From positions 1 to 64,000 of the forward strand of contig NC_012804.1 of the NCBI RefSeq assembly GCF_000022365.1: a stretch of DNA of 64,000 nt, in the 5' to 3' direction. Positions 8,215 through 18,180 of the stretch are shown piece after piece. The notes beneath the pieces were generated by a model. The model searched no databases. It had not been told where the DNA came from and saw only the letters and a program-made list of their open reading frames with translations. The position numbers and the translations under genes were made by a program. The number at the start of each line of letters is the position of its first letter. Positions within the stretch are counted from its first letter, which is position 1. Source of the stretch: Thermococcus gammatolerans EJ3 (lineage in GTDB: Archaea; Methanobacteriota_B; Thermococci; Thermococcales; Thermococcaceae).

Positions 8215-9972
8215 ATGAGGTTAGAAAAACTGGTAAAACTCCTAACGATAATCACAATCCTGCTCCTGATGCTTCCCCCCGCGGGAGCAAGGGGAGTTGA
8301 GAAGCCGGCCCCCCACGACGAGTTTCTCTACGAGTATTTTTCCCACACCCTCGAAAAGTTCGCGTACTCCCTGAAGTACGCCTACGAGGGAAACGACTAC
8401 GGCCTGACCCTGGCCGAGAACACGCATAACGACCTCCTTCGGATAATGAGGGAAAGCAGGATCTATCGGGAGAAGAGGATAAAGGCGAGAGTCTTTGACA
8501 TCCTTCCTCCCTTCTACAACTTCTCCGTTGATCTGATAACACTGGACAAGCTTTTGTTCAAGTTCCAGGAGGACAACGGGAGCATAGCCCTCGCAACCGG
8601 AATAGTCAACACGATAGAGAGAATGAAGATATATCTCGGGGAGATAAAAGCGATAGAGCTCTACAACGAGACGAAAATACTAAGGTTCGACACCAGCAGG
8701 GTCGAGAGGTATCTAAACGAGATCAATGAAACCGCCGAGAAAACCCTAAACAGCCAGAGCAAAAACCACGAGCTCACGCTGTACACCACCAACAGGAACC
8801 CGATTGTGAACCAAAGCGTAACGTTCTTCGGAACCGCGCCCTCGAACGGAAGCGTGAGGATAGTCATAAGGGAGGAGAGCGGTCTGGAGAGGGGTATCGT
8901 TGTCCCGGTAGAGAGGCACTTCTTCACCATGCAGTACCGCTTTACAAGACCGGGCGAATACCTCGTGAGGGCCGTCCAGGGGAACCTCAGCACGGAGTGG
9001 ATGAAAATCGACGTTGGAAAGATACCCACGTACTTCCTCGTCCTCTCACCCACCTCGGCGATAGTAAACACGACCCTGATGGTCAGGGTTTCTCTTGTGG
9101 ACTACTACTCAAACCCCCTCCCCGGAAGGGAGGTAACAGTCAATGGGACGGTCTTCATCACCGATACCAACGGAACGGTGACCTTCGACCTGTGGAGCCC
9201 GAAGGAAGCGAGCTTCAACCTCGCTCTGGAATTCAAAGGCGATGAGTTCCACGAGGGGATCACGAAGGTAGTAACCCTTGAGTTTACAAGAATACCCACT
9301 GCCATAACAATAACCGGCCCCGGAACCGTTGAAGAGGGAAAAGCTTTCGAGATAAAGGGCTCAATAACGCCCGCAATAAACTCAACGGTAGAGATCTATG
9401 TCAACGACCGGCCTTACGCGGTGGTTAACTCGACCAACGGCATCTTCTCTCTAAACATAACCCATGAAACGGCCGAGACGCTGAAGGTGTACGCAGTTTT
9501 CAACGGCACCGAGCTGTACCTTCCCTCAAAATCGAACGTTCTTCTGGTGTCAGTAGTGCCGTCCGAGAGCAACCCGCTGAGGTACGTGGCAGTTCTACTC
9601 ATAGTCATCAGCCTGGTTGCATATACACAGAGGGACAGGCTTGGAAGGAGAGCCGAACGCCAGGAAGGAACCGTCGAGAAAGAAGAAACAGGGGGAGAAG
9701 AGGCCGTTTGGATTGAGATCCCCAACGACGTGGGCGAAGCGTACTCCCTCATAAGGGACGCCCTCTTCAGGGAGATGGGGGTACCCAAGAACCTCACCCC
9801 GAGGGAAGTTCTGGAAAGGCTCAAGGGCTGGAAAGGCCACAAGGATCTAAAAACGGTGACCCTCATTCACGAAAAAGTCGTCTACGGCGGAGAAAAGCCC
9901 GGAAAAGAGGAGATACAGGCCTTCAAGAGAGCAGCTGAAGCAGTCATAAAGGCTCTGGGTGGGACGGCATGA
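8215..9972 (+). CDS. Secreted/membrane protein with Ig-like repeats and C-terminal DUF4129-like domain
   Basis: 585 residues. Residues 1-26 form a signal peptide. A helical domain runs to about 180, then three beta-rich Ig-like repeats to about 450 carry many N-x-T/S sequons. A membrane helix (YVAVLLIVISLVAY, about 463-476) and a cytoplasmic DUF4129-like domain (AYSLIRDALFREMGVP, LTPREVLERL) close the protein. DUF4129 domains usually sit beside MoxR/DUF58 genes, as here, where the gene heads a six-gene operon. The protein may sense or bind something outside and pass it to the MoxR/DUF58 pair. Strong GGGGGG at 8204-8209 supports the ATG. Confidence 0.75.
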   Translation: MRLEKLVKLLTIITILLLMLPPAGARGVEKPAPHDEFLYEYFSHTLEKFAYSLKYAYEGNDYGLTLAENTHNDLLRIMRESRIYREKRIKARVFDILPPFYNFSVDLITLDKLLFKFQEDNGSIALATGIVNTIERMKIYLGEIKAIELYNETKILRFDTSRVERYLNEINETAEKTLNSQSKNHELTLYTTNRNPIVNQSVTFFGTAPSNGSVRIVIREESGLERGIVVPVERHFFTMQYRFTRPGEYLVRAVQGNLSTEWMKIDVGKIPTYFLVLSPTSAIVNTTLMVRVSLVDYYSNPLPGREVTVNGTVFITDTNGTVTFDLWSPKEASFNLALEFKGDEFHEGITKVVTLEFTRIPTAITITGPGTVEEGKAFEIKGSITPAINSTVEIYVNDRPYAVVNSTNGIFSLNITHETAETLKVYAVFNGTELYLPSKSNVLLVSVVPSESNPLRYVAVLLIVISLVAYTQRDRLGRRAERQEGTVEKEETGGEEAVWIEIPNDVGEAYSLIRDALFREMGVPKNLTPREVLERLKGWKGHKDLKTVTLIHEKVVYGGEKPGKEEIQAFKRAAEAVIKALGGTA

Positions 9973-10958
9973 GGAAGATGGTAAAGTATTCAATCCTCGT
10001 AATAGGGACGTTCATCCTCTTCACGATGCCCCTAACGGTTCCATACTTCAAGAGCTCATCCCAGTACAGCATGTTCAACCCAGACTGGGACGGCATATCC
10101 AAGTTCGCGGCGTTGATATACAAGGAGAAAAAAGAGCCGATACCCCTGCTTGGGCCTATAGACTCATACGAGCTCTCGGGCGGAACCCTCATGATAGTCG
10201 GGCCCGACGTTGATTACACACCCGAGGAGATAGAGGCAATAAAAGAGTTCGTGGAGGAAGGGAACACCCTCTTCATAGCGGACGACTTTGGGACGGCCAA
10301 CGAAGTGCTCAGGGGCTTCAACATACCGATGGGGCTCTCAAAGTACCCCCTAAGGGACTTCTTCTACGAGGTGGACGACCGCTTTCTGATAACCGCGAAG
10401 ATAACGGACCCCGTACTTGGAAGGGGCGTTGATAAGGTGATAACCAACGACCCGTCGGCAATAATAGTCACCAGGAAGGGAGAGGTTTACACGAGCGGAA
10501 CCGCCATGATAAATTTCCACAGAAGGACGTACCCGATTCTAGCCATGACGAGGTACGGAAAGGGCAGAATAATAGTCCTCGCAGATCCAGACATACTGAG
10601 CAACAACCTCTTCGAAGAAAACTACCCCTTCCTGAGGAACCTAATCAACTACATCCCCGGCCCGGTTTACATCGATGAGAGCCACCACAGCGACTTCAAC
10701 CTTTACACCCAGGGGACGATAACGATAAGAAGGGTCCTCCCGAAGGAGAGTGCGCAGAAGCTCCTCCTTCTGCTGGGGTTCCTGATTATAGCCTATGAGT
10801 TCGGGGCGCTTGGATACCTGGGAAGACCCCTCAGGATGGTGATCGAAAAGATTATTGGAAGAAGGGGCTCCATTGAGGAGGTGGCCCTTGAGCTCGCAGA
10901 GGAGAGGGGATGGGATAAAAAGGAAGTGCTCGAAATGCTGAACAGTCTGGGTGATTGA
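9969..10958 (+). CDS. DUF4350-type membrane protein
   Basis: 329 residues: an N-terminal helix (residues 7-26), a Rossmann-like extracytoplasmic domain with GGTLMIVGPDVDYTPEE, EGNTLFIADDFG and GKGRIIVLADPDILSNN, a second helix near residue 270, and a short cytoplasmic tail. This matches the DUF4350 family, often encoded with MoxR and DUF58 proteins and resembling a GATase-like fold without its catalytic Cys. The start overlaps the upstream stop by ATGA. The role is unknown; operon context links it to the archaeosortase downstream. Confidence 0.72.
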   Translation: MRKMVKYSILVIGTFILFTMPLTVPYFKSSSQYSMFNPDWDGISKFAALIYKEKKEPIPLLGPIDSYELSGGTLMIVGPDVDYTPEEIEAIKEFVEEGNTLFIADDFGTANEVLRGFNIPMGLSKYPLRDFFYEVDDRFLITAKITDPVLGRGVDKVITNDPSAIIVTRKGEVYTSGTAMINFHRRTYPILAMTRYGKGRIIVLADPDILSNNLFEENYPFLRNLINYIPGPVYIDESHHSDFNLYTQGTITIRRVLPKESAQKLLLLLGFLIIAYEFGALGYLGRPLRMVIEKIIGRRGSIEEVALELAEERGWDKKEVLEMLNSLGD

Positions 10959-10959
10959 A

Positions 10960-11880
10960 ATGATAATCGAGAAGATTAGGACAGAGGTGAAAAAGGCCAT
11001 AGTAGGCATGGACGACGTCGTCGAGCTCATGACGATAGCGCTCCTCTCAAACGGTCACATCCTCCTAGAGGGTGTCCCGGGGCTGGCAAAGACGACGCTG
11101 AGCAAGAACTTCGCGAAGAGCCTGAACTTGGCCTTTACAAGAGTACAGATGACACCCGATCTCCTCCCGGCGGACATAATAGGGCACAGCTTCTACGACA
11201 TGAGGACGGGCGAGTTCAAAATAAGGAAGGGGCCGATATTCACGAACATTCTTCTAGTTGACGAAATAAACAGGGCCTCGCCGAAGACCCAGTCTGCCCT
11301 TCTTGAGGCCATGGAGGAAAAGCAGGTGACTATAGAGGGCCAGACCTTCAGACTCCCCAGGCCATTCCTTGTCATAGCCACCAGAAATCCCGTTGAAATT
11401 GAGGGGGTCTACGATATACCCACCGCGCAGGCGGACAGGTTTATGATGGAGATAAAGGTCTCCTACCTCAGCGAGAACCACGAGAAAGAGATGCTCAGAA
11501 GAAAGAACCTGGGACTGTTCGACGAGGCGAAGCCTGTAGTCTCCAAAGGAGAGCTCGAAAAGGCGGCAAAAGAAGTCAGGGGAGTTAAGGTCAGCGACGA
11601 GATAATAGACTACATCTACTCAATCCTGAGGGCAACGAGGGAAGACGAGAGGGCTCTCCTGGGGGCCTCGCCCAGGGCGGGAGAGCACCTCCTCCTAGCG
11701 GCCAAGGCGAAGGCCTATCTGGAAAACAGAAGTTACGTTATACCAGACGACGTTAAAAGCTTGGCCGTCCCGGTTCTCTCCCATAGGATTCTGATAAAGC
11801 CAGAATACGAAATGGAAGGCCTGACCGGAGAGGAAGTGGTCAGGGAAGCCCTCAACAGGGTAGAGGTGCCGACTGGATGA
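10960..11880 (+). CDS. MoxR-family AAA+ ATPase
   Basis: 306 residues. Walker A is GVPGLAKTTLS, Walker B is LLVDEINRASPKTQSALLEA, sensor 1 lies around TRNPVEIEG, and a lid with SPRAGEHLLLAAKA closes the AAA+ core. MoxR ATPases act as chaperones that mature or insert metal centres and extracytoplasmic complexes together with von Willebrand or DUF58 partners. The partner here is the next gene, overlapping by ATGA. ATG 10960 is preferred over GTG 10951 because GGTGAT ends 4 bases before it. Confidence 0.92.
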   Translation: MIIEKIRTEVKKAIVGMDDVVELMTIALLSNGHILLEGVPGLAKTTLSKNFAKSLNLAFTRVQMTPDLLPADIIGHSFYDMRTGEFKIRKGPIFTNILLVDEINRASPKTQSALLEAMEEKQVTIEGQTFRLPRPFLVIATRNPVEIEGVYDIPTAQADRFMMEIKVSYLSENHEKEMLRRKNLGLFDEAKPVVSKGELEKAAKEVRGVKVSDEIIDYIYSILRATREDERALLGASPRAGEHLLLAAKAKAYLENRSYVIPDDVKSLAVPVLSHRILIKPEYEMEGLTGEEVVREALNRVEVPTG

Positions 11881-13157
11881 AGACCGCCGATTTCCTCCTC
11901 GGCCTCGCGGGGGTTCTCCTGGCTGGAGCGATCCTTCTTCAAAGCCCCTCACTGGCCGGAATCGCCTCGGCGATAATGGCCTACTACGCCTCGGTCAGGC
12001 TGTCCTTCAAGGGCGGCGGAAAGGCCGTATTAACCCTCCCCGAGAGAACTACGGAACTCGAGTGGACCAAGATCCCGGTCGAGGTAGAGTCGAGGTTCGA
12101 GATCCCTGGTAGAATTGTCGTAAACGTCAGGAACCCGGACGTAGAGGTCGAAGAATTCTCCATGGAGATAAAGCCCGGAGAGAACTCAAAAACCGCCCTC
12201 AGGATAAAGCCTTTGAAGAAAGGAATGCTTGACGTGGAAATTGAGGCGTTCTTTATGGACAAATCGGGCCTGTTCATGAAAAAGATAGACGTCGAAGGGA
12301 TCAAACCCATAGCTGTTCTCCCCTCGCCGAGGAAAGTTGCGGAGGCACGGAGGGTAAGGGAGAAACCAAACGCCTTCGCTGAGCTGCTCCACGCCCTCGG
12401 CATAGGCAGCGAGAGCCTCGATTTCGAAGAACTCAGGGAGTTTCTGCCCGGTGATGACGTCAAGAGGATCGACTGGAAGGCCACTTCAAGGGTTCTCAGG
12501 CCGATAGTGAGGGTCTTCAAGAGGGAGACCCTGGCGGACGTCTACGTCCTCGTCAACGTGGACGAGTCCTTCAGGAGGGAGATAAGGAACGTAAAGACTG
12601 ATTATTTAACGCTCATAACAGCCCAGCTTATAACCTACTTTGCCCGCCACGGCCACAGGGTCGGAATAGTTGCTTACAGCGACCACGAAATTTCCAAGGT
12701 AATTAGAAACGTTTACGAACCCAGGAAAGCGCTCTCGGAGCTCGACCTAAAGCCCAAACCGGGGAAGCCCCAGCTGAGGCCATCTTACCTGAGGGGGAAC
12801 AACATCATCAGGAGGATCCTGCGCCTCAAAGCCAGGAGCCCCCTCTCGGGCATCGAGAAGGCGGCCAGCGCGGTCCCCGAAAGCTCGTACGTTGTCATTC
12901 TCGATGATATTGGCCTCCATCCCTGGGCGATAATGAGCGCCGTTAACATGCTGGAGGAGAAGGGTTCCAAGGTTGCAGTCCTCTACCCAAACCCAATAAG
13001 GTTCATCCCAAAGGAAAGCGTTAGACCGGAGAACCTGGAATCCCTTTATCTGGCCTACAGGGAAAGGAAAGAACTGCTGAGAAAGATCAGGAGCAGGGTA
13101 AAAGTCGTGGAGCTCTCACCGAGGGATCTGTTGCCTAGGGTGGTGAAGGCCCTATGA
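11877..13157 (+). CDS. DUF58 protein, MoxR partner
   Basis: 426 residues. Two N-terminal membrane helices precede a beta-rich region. The DUF58 signature follows around residues 188-215 (REFLPGDDVKRIDWKATSR), then a von Willebrand A-like fold with VYVLVNVDES in the MIDAS position, although the classical DxSxS is altered to DES. Such proteins pair with MoxR ATPases. The gene overlaps both neighbours by 4 bases, so the whole operon is likely made as one unit. Confidence 0.88.
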   Translation: MKTADFLLGLAGVLLAGAILLQSPSLAGIASAIMAYYASVRLSFKGGGKAVLTLPERTTELEWTKIPVEVESRFEIPGRIVVNVRNPDVEVEEFSMEIKPGENSKTALRIKPLKKGMLDVEIEAFFMDKSGLFMKKIDVEGIKPIAVLPSPRKVAEARRVREKPNAFAELLHALGIGSESLDFEELREFLPGDDVKRIDWKATSRVLRPIVRVFKRETLADVYVLVNVDESFRREIRNVKTDYLTLITAQLITYFARHGHRVGIVAYSDHEISKVIRNVYEPRKALSELDLKPKPGKPQLRPSYLRGNNIIRRILRLKARSPLSGIEKAASAVPESSYVVILDDIGLHPWAIMSAVNMLEEKGSKVAVLYPNPIRFIPKESVRPENLESLYLAYRERKELLRKIRSRVKVVELSPRDLLPRVVKAL

Positions 13158-13696
13158 TAGGCCTCATCGCTTCGGTTGTATCGGCCGCCGTGCTGAAATC
13201 CTGGATCCCGCTGACGGCGGCCCTAGCTTACATTCTCTCCATAAAGGGGAGGAAAACAGCCCTCCTGGGCTTCTCCCTATACCTCACCTCCATCATAGCC
13301 GACCCCGGCTTCGACTCTGTGTACACGATAAAAGGCCAGAAGGAGTTTATCCTCCTGGGAATGACGACACTCCTAGTCCTCAACGACGTCCTACAGAGGG
13401 GAATACTGACGGAGAATAAATGGGACATCCCCCTGAGTGGAGTCCTAGCAATCTCAGCAGTCAATGACTACACGCTGTTCGCAGCTCTTATCAGCACGGC
13501 CGTTTACAAGCTCTATGAAAGCTTCGGGAAAGCGGCCCTGTACTTCCTCACCTGGCTCTCCACAATGGGAATAGTACTCCTCGCCCTCAAAGGGAAGCTT
13601 CCTGGAATCGCCGCAGAGACTTTCGTTATAGGCGCCCTCGGCCTCTTGGCAGTTGTTGTAGGAGGTATCAGAGACATTAACCACGCGGAGGTGTGA
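13154..13696 (+). CDS. Membrane protein of the archaeosortase operon
   Basis: 180 residues with about six hydrophobic segments and almost no soluble parts. No family is recognised. It starts at an ATGA overlap with the DUF58 gene and ends overlapping the archaeosortase start, so it is translationally locked between them. Small hydrophobic partners of this sort could form part of a membrane complex with DUF4350 and DUF58 proteins, but that is inference. Confidence 0.65.
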   Translation: MIGLIASVVSAAVLKSWIPLTAALAYILSIKGRKTALLGFSLYLTSIIADPGFDSVYTIKGQKEFILLGMTTLLVLNDVLQRGILTENKWDIPLSGVLAISAVNDYTLFAALISTAVYKLYESFGKAALYFLTWLSTMGIVLLALKGKLPGIAAETFVIGALGLLAVVVGGIRDINHAEV

Positions 13697-14532
13697 AATT
13701 GAAACCGGTAAAAATCAGGACGTTTGAGGGGCTCGTCGTGATCATCACGACGGCAGTTTTCCTTCTTTACAGGACTCCGTTCACGCTCTACGCCGGCCTG
13801 CTTTACGCCCTAACCCTCTACGCCTCGGAGAGAAAGGCCCTCCCAAGGGATCCCGGGCTCGACCCCCAGACGATCCTCGGGATTTTGCTCGTTCTACTCT
13901 CACCGGTGTTCCTCGTAGTTAAGCTGGGAAAGTATCCCAGCCCCTCGACCTTCGTCATGCTCTTCCTTCTGGGCCTCCAGCTAGTTTTCTTCAGGATAAA
14001 AGGCCTTGAGATGCCCCTGGCCGTGGCGGCTGGCGGAGCTGCCGTAGCGCTCTCATCCAAGACTGGATTAATCAGAAAGGTGATAGACATAACAAGCGGA
14101 CTCTTCGTGGACGTCACCTCGATACTGGTCAAGGGGCTGGTAGAGCTCTCCGGGATTCCGATAAAGATCAACAAAAACATCGCAGTTGTGGGAAAGGCCA
14201 TCGTGATAATCGGCTCGGGCTGTTCCGGCTTTGACGCCTTCGTCATCTACATCCTGGCCTCCTTGCTTCTGATCTACATGAGGAAATCCTCCAGAAGGGA
14301 GGCGGCCCTTCTGCTCCTCGGGGCGGTAGGAATCATCCCGCTCAACGCCCTGAGGATATTCATCCTCCTGGTCATCGGCTACTACACAGGGGTTTCGTTT
14401 CTGGAACTGTTCCACTCCCACCTGGGGGATCTCATGTTCGTCGCCTACGTGTTCCTCTACTGGTGGTGGGTTACGGGAAGAAAAAAGAGAACATCAGTGG
14501 CGCTTGAAAGCAAAGGCCAAAACGACCAGTAA
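13693..14532 (+). CDS. Archaeosortase/exosortase family transpeptidase
   Basis: 279 residues, about eight membrane helices. The three invariant residues of the exosortase/archaeosortase family are present: Cys in GSGCSGFDAF (residue about 177), Arg in LNALRIFIL (about 219) and His in FHSHLGDLMF (about 240). These membrane enzymes recognise C-terminal tripartite signals (motif, helix, basic tail) on exported proteins, cut them and join them to a lipid. GTG 13693 overlaps the upstream stop; a TTG at 13699 is better spaced from GGAGG at 13687-13691. The 3' end overlaps the convergent amylopullulanase gene by 39 bases. That enzyme and its neighbour carry fitting signals. Confidence 0.85.
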   Translation: MKLKPVKIRTFEGLVVIITTAVFLLYRTPFTLYAGLLYALTLYASERKALPRDPGLDPQTILGILLVLLSPVFLVVKLGKYPSPSTFVMLFLLGLQLVFFRIKGLEMPLAVAAGGAAVALSSKTGLIRKVIDITSGLFVDVTSILVKGLVELSGIPIKINKNIAVVGKAIVIIGSGCSGFDAFVIYILASLLLIYMRKSSRREAALLLLGAVGIIPLNALRIFILLVIGYYTGVSFLELFHSHLGDLMFVAYVFLYWWWVTGRKKRTSVALESKGQNDQ

Positions 14533-17500
14533 AGCCCCCACTATCAAGGGGGAATATCCAAAGAAGAGCACGGCAGTCAGGTCAACGTCTGCCGCATAGT
14601 CTATGCTACCGTCGCTGAGTTCCCCGTCAGTTGATGACGGGCTCATGAGGTCAACTACCTTCGGTGAGCCGGGATCGAGGGCACCTCCCCTGCTGTCTCC
14701 AAGGAAGACCAGGACGTTAAAGCCCAAGCTCGATGGGTTGCCGAGGAGTTCCCTGGGAATCGCCACCTGGATCACGCTATTGGTTTTGGAGGCTATAGCG
14801 TAGTAGTCCCCAGCCAGCTTGGAGAATGAGGAATCATAAACCTCCACCGCAGGAGAACCAAGTATCTCAGTATCTGGAAAGCCTGCCTTGGAGAGATCAA
14901 CGACCACCCAGTAGTCCCAGCCGGGGGAATAGCTCAGAGAGCCGTCGTATGGAATGGTGTGGTTAGTCCCAGTGCCGACGCTTATCGGGATTGCGATGAG
15001 AGGAGCCCCAAACTCTCCAATGGAAGCCAAATCCGAGAGCCTGATTGAGAAGTAAACGTAGTCCCTATCGGCCCTGACCCTTACGCTCTCGATGTCGTAG
15101 TTGTCCTCAGGATGGGGATAGTTTTTCGTCGAGTGAACGTCCCCATTGGCATCGTGCCAGACGTATTCTCCGTCCTTTACTTCACCACTGTTTGGTGCGG
15201 GAAGGTACGAGCCCCAGCTGCACTCATCGCCTGTTAAAAGATCGGAGACGCTTGCCGGAACGCTGGGAGGACTTAGGTATATGTGGTAGTCCCTCCAACC
15301 GTCGTTGTCCCAGACGCTGCCATTGGTAAAGACGAAGTCAAGGGAGCCCCAGGAGCCCTGCGTCTCAATGGCAACCTTCCAGACGCCGTTCGAGTACTGC
15401 ATGGGCGTATCGGTGACGTCCTTCCAGCCGTCGTGGCCCCAGTGAAGAGTTAAGGAAGTGGCTCCTTCAAGGGGCCCGCCACTGGCGTTGTAGTATATCG
15501 TCACAGTATCTCCAGCCGAAGGACGCTCAGGTGAGAATGAAACACTGCCTCTAAGTGGCTCGCTCAAAAGCTCTCCAAAGACTGAGGCGTTCCACGGGCC
15601 GGCGTAGATGTAGAAAGTCCCGTCCGACTCAAGCTTTATCTCGTCAGCAACTGTGAGAGTTCTCCAGTCCTCGCCCCGGTTGAATGAGACTGGCCCCGGA
15701 AGGACGTACGCCCCAAGAGTGTCCGTTTCCCTGTTGTAGTAGCCTGCAACCTTTCCATCGTAGAGCCAGACGCGCTCGATGTTCTTCTTCCCGTTCCTCA
15801 GCAGATCGCTCAGCCCCGGTGAGAAGCCGGTCTTCACGTATATCCTCCTGCTGACGTCCCTGTATGTGACCTTGAGGTAGCTCCAGCCTTTTCTGAGCTC
15901 AATGTACTTAACAAACCCTCCCGGACTCTTTGTCCGGACTAGAATCCTTCCGTTAGTTCCGTCTTCCAGGATCTCAAGCTGGTAATAGCTGTGCTCGTAA
16001 GTTCCACCATCGTAGGCATCGCTAAGGCCCCAGACGTGGTTGCCGTCGTTGTAGTCGCCCTCCGTGCCGCTCCAGAGCGCCATAGAGTTGCCGATGACAA
16101 CGTGCCCGTTCGAATCAAAGAGCCACCCTACCCTGCCTCCGATGGGATCGAGGACTGCATAAAGTCTGTCGTTCTGGACAACGATCTCGTTGTCGTTGTC
16201 CTCATCAACGTTTTTCCAATAGGCCAGAAGGGGCTTGTTGGTGTTGCTCAACCACCATGCCCCGTAGGCATAGGGGAGGGCGTGCCTGAGGTGGGAGCTA
16301 ATTTCCTTCTCCCAGCCGCTCAGCGACCCACCAAGCCCGTCATGCCAGCCGGTCTCGTAGAGGTTCGCCATCAGCGTCGTCCAGGCGAGGTCAACGAGGT
16401 TGTTGTCAACCCCCACATTCTTCAGGTTCTCAAGCTCCTGGTAAACCTCCCACCACAGGGTACCTGCAGACTTAGGGCAGTTGTAGGGGTAATAGTTGAT
16501 GGCCCAGTCCTTGTACCAAGCGTTTCTATCAGGAGTTCCATCGCCGTTCACATCGCCCGTGCCACCGTATCCATTGGTCCCCCCTATCTCCCTGTACGTT
16601 CCCGCAACCGGCCAGTAGTCACCACCATCGCCCCAGAAACGGCCACCCTCACCGGAGCTCCACGAGAGAACGTCATCAAGCTTAACGGCCCGGATCCAAG
16701 GATGAGCCGCAACATACCTCACGGCATAAAAGTAATCCTGAGGATTGGTTGGCCACCCAGCAACACCAGCGGCCTTCTCAAGGTCGTCCGCGTAGACGTC
16801 TATCTGCTCCTGGTCGGGGCTCAAAGCGAAATCAAGCCAGTGTTTCTTGATACTCGTCCAGCTATCGGAATCCCAATCATTCGAACTGTATATGGTGTCC
16901 TTAAGCCAGTCGTCTATGAAGAATATCTTCAGCTTGCCATTTGGAAGTTCGTATATCTTGTAGGGATTGATGGGGTTTCCATTGGCATCCTTGCCCGTTC
17001 CATGAGTGTTGGCATCCAATACAACCGCCTCGGCGTAAGGCAGACCGTTGGCTGGATTCGTGGCCGCAAAATAATCCCACGGGTCGCTCTTAACGCCGTT
17101 GTAGGGATCACCATCACTGAGCTTGGTCTCCCAGACCCTCTCCGGCACCCACGCAACCTTGGGAGTGTACGAGAACAGTTCCCATATGAGCGCGTTCTCC
17201 ATGCCGAGGCTCTTAACGTTGAGATCCTGCGGGAAGAAGGGCATTATCTGCTGACCGTAGGCAGAGGTGAGTATGCCTATAAGGCCCGAGTTCACCCCGT
17301 ATCTAATCATCTGGATGAAGTTATCGGCCCCGCAGGTGTAGTCGTTCCATATCAGGTTCTCAAGAAGAACACCGCTGAGGTGCAGGTTAAGGGGAACACG
17401 GTACTGGAGGTGCGTCCTTATAACGTCGTCGTAACCCGTACCCTCGCCCCCGCAGACGTCAGACTCACTGTACGCAATGTGCTGGTTCGCGTGGTGCACA

Positions 17501-18177
17501 AAGACGACCTTGGCCGTCCCCACCCGGTCATCGCTGGTGAAATAGTACTGGATGTCGTCGGGCATCGAGTCAGTGACCCGGTACGGGCTGGAAAAGTCCT
17601 TGGCAGAGAGAACCTGGAAGTGAACCTGCCCCCCTGACGGGAAGTTCGGTATCTTATCCTTGTACAGCTCGACATCGATGAAGTCGTACTCGGCGTTCAG
17701 GGTTACGGCCTTAACGACATCGTTGTGGACGCTCCAGTCCGGGAAGTAGACGTTGTAGTTAGAGGAATCGTACACTGCTATGGCTATATCCCAGGCCATG
17801 CCAGTGCTGAGGGTATTCCCATTCGCATCGGTTAAACCGTCGGGGAGTGCATTCTGGCCGCCGGCGGCGAAGTCCATGAGGATGTACCAGTTGGCATTGG
17901 ACTCTTCACCCACGTCAAGCTCCATGAGGTCTATCCTCATGGTTACCGTGTCGGGGTTCTCGGAGTAGTAGAAAGCTATTAGATCCCTCGCATAGTCGTC
18001 CCCGTCGTTGTACCAGTGCCAGAGGTCGTCGTGGCCATCGAGGGCCTTTACGTTGTCGTAGACCCAGTCAAAAGGACTCCCGTCGGCGGATGGGTATGCT
18101 GAGACGCCCGGGATTATATTCTGAGGTAGAAGTGAGAGGATCACCATGGCAGCTACAACACCCGCTAAAGCCCTCAT
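14494..18177 (-). CDS. apu: Secreted GH57 amylopullulanase (type II pullulanase)
   Basis: 1227 residues. A signal peptide (MRALAGVVAAMVILSLLPQN to about residue 27) is followed by a DOMON-like domain. The GH57 catalytic domain has FVHHANQH and WVPERVWE, the latter holding the likely nucleophile Glu, and KIFFIDDWLKD. Beta-sandwich regions and a second DOMON-like domain follow. The enzyme cuts alpha-1,4 and alpha-1,6 links of starch, pullulan and glycogen outside the cell. The last 30 residues (acidic DVDLTAVLFF, a helix, then FKRH) look like an archaeosortase signal. ATG 18177 is chosen because AGGTGATG lies 4-5 bases before it; upstream ATGs lie inside that site. A TGM-like site overlaps the leader. 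Confidence 0.93.
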   Translation of the reverse strand: MRALAGVVAAMVILSLLPQNIIPGVSAYPSADGSPFDWVYDNVKALDGHDDLWHWYNDGDDYARDLIAFYYSENPDTVTMRIDLMELDVGEESNANWYILMDFAAGGQNALPDGLTDANGNTLSTGMAWDIAIAVYDSSNYNVYFPDWSVHNDVVKAVTLNAEYDFIDVELYKDKIPNFPSGGQVHFQVLSAKDFSSPYRVTDSMPDDIQYYFTSDDRVGTAKVVFVHHANQHIAYSESDVCGGEGTGYDDVIRTHLQYRVPLNLHLSGVLLENLIWNDYTCGADNFIQMIRYGVNSGLIGILTSAYGQQIMPFFPQDLNVKSLGMENALIWELFSYTPKVAWVPERVWETKLSDGDPYNGVKSDPWDYFAATNPANGLPYAEAVVLDANTHGTGKDANGNPINPYKIYELPNGKLKIFFIDDWLKDTIYSSNDWDSDSWTSIKKHWLDFALSPDQEQIDVYADDLEKAAGVAGWPTNPQDYFYAVRYVAAHPWIRAVKLDDVLSWSSGEGGRFWGDGGDYWPVAGTYREIGGTNGYGGTGDVNGDGTPDRNAWYKDWAINYYPYNCPKSAGTLWWEVYQELENLKNVGVDNNLVDLAWTTLMANLYETGWHDGLGGSLSGWEKEISSHLRHALPYAYGAWWLSNTNKPLLAYWKNVDEDNDNEIVVQNDRLYAVLDPIGGRVGWLFDSNGHVVIGNSMALWSGTEGDYNDGNHVWGLSDAYDGGTYEHSYYQLEILEDGTNGRILVRTKSPGGFVKYIELRKGWSYLKVTYRDVSRRIYVKTGFSPGLSDLLRNGKKNIERVWLYDGKVAGYYNRETDTLGAYVLPGPVSFNRGEDWRTLTVADEIKLESDGTFYIYAGPWNASVFGELLSEPLRGSVSFSPERPSAGDTVTIYYNASGGPLEGATSLTLHWGHDGWKDVTDTPMQYSNGVWKVAIETQGSWGSLDFVFTNGSVWDNDGWRDYHIYLSPPSVPASVSDLLTGDECSWGSYLPAPNSGEVKDGEYVWHDANGDVHSTKNYPHPEDNYDIESVRVRADRDYVYFSIRLSDLASIGEFGAPLIAIPISVGTGTNHTIPYDGSLSYSPGWDYWVVVDLSKAGFPDTEILGSPAVEVYDSSFSKLAGDYYAIASKTNSVIQVAIPRELLGNPSSLGFNVLVFLGDSRGGALDPGSPKVVDLMSPSSTDGELSDGSIDYAADVDLTAVLFFGYSPLIVGALLVVLAFAFKRH

Positions 18178-18180
18178 TGT

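Noticed and set aside
15991-17637. A 548-codon open frame on the + strand opposite the amylopullulanase
   Set aside because: It lies wholly antisense to a gene with clear GH57 motifs and has no promoter, ribosome site or known domain. Long antisense frames like this arise from the codon bias of GC-rich genes.
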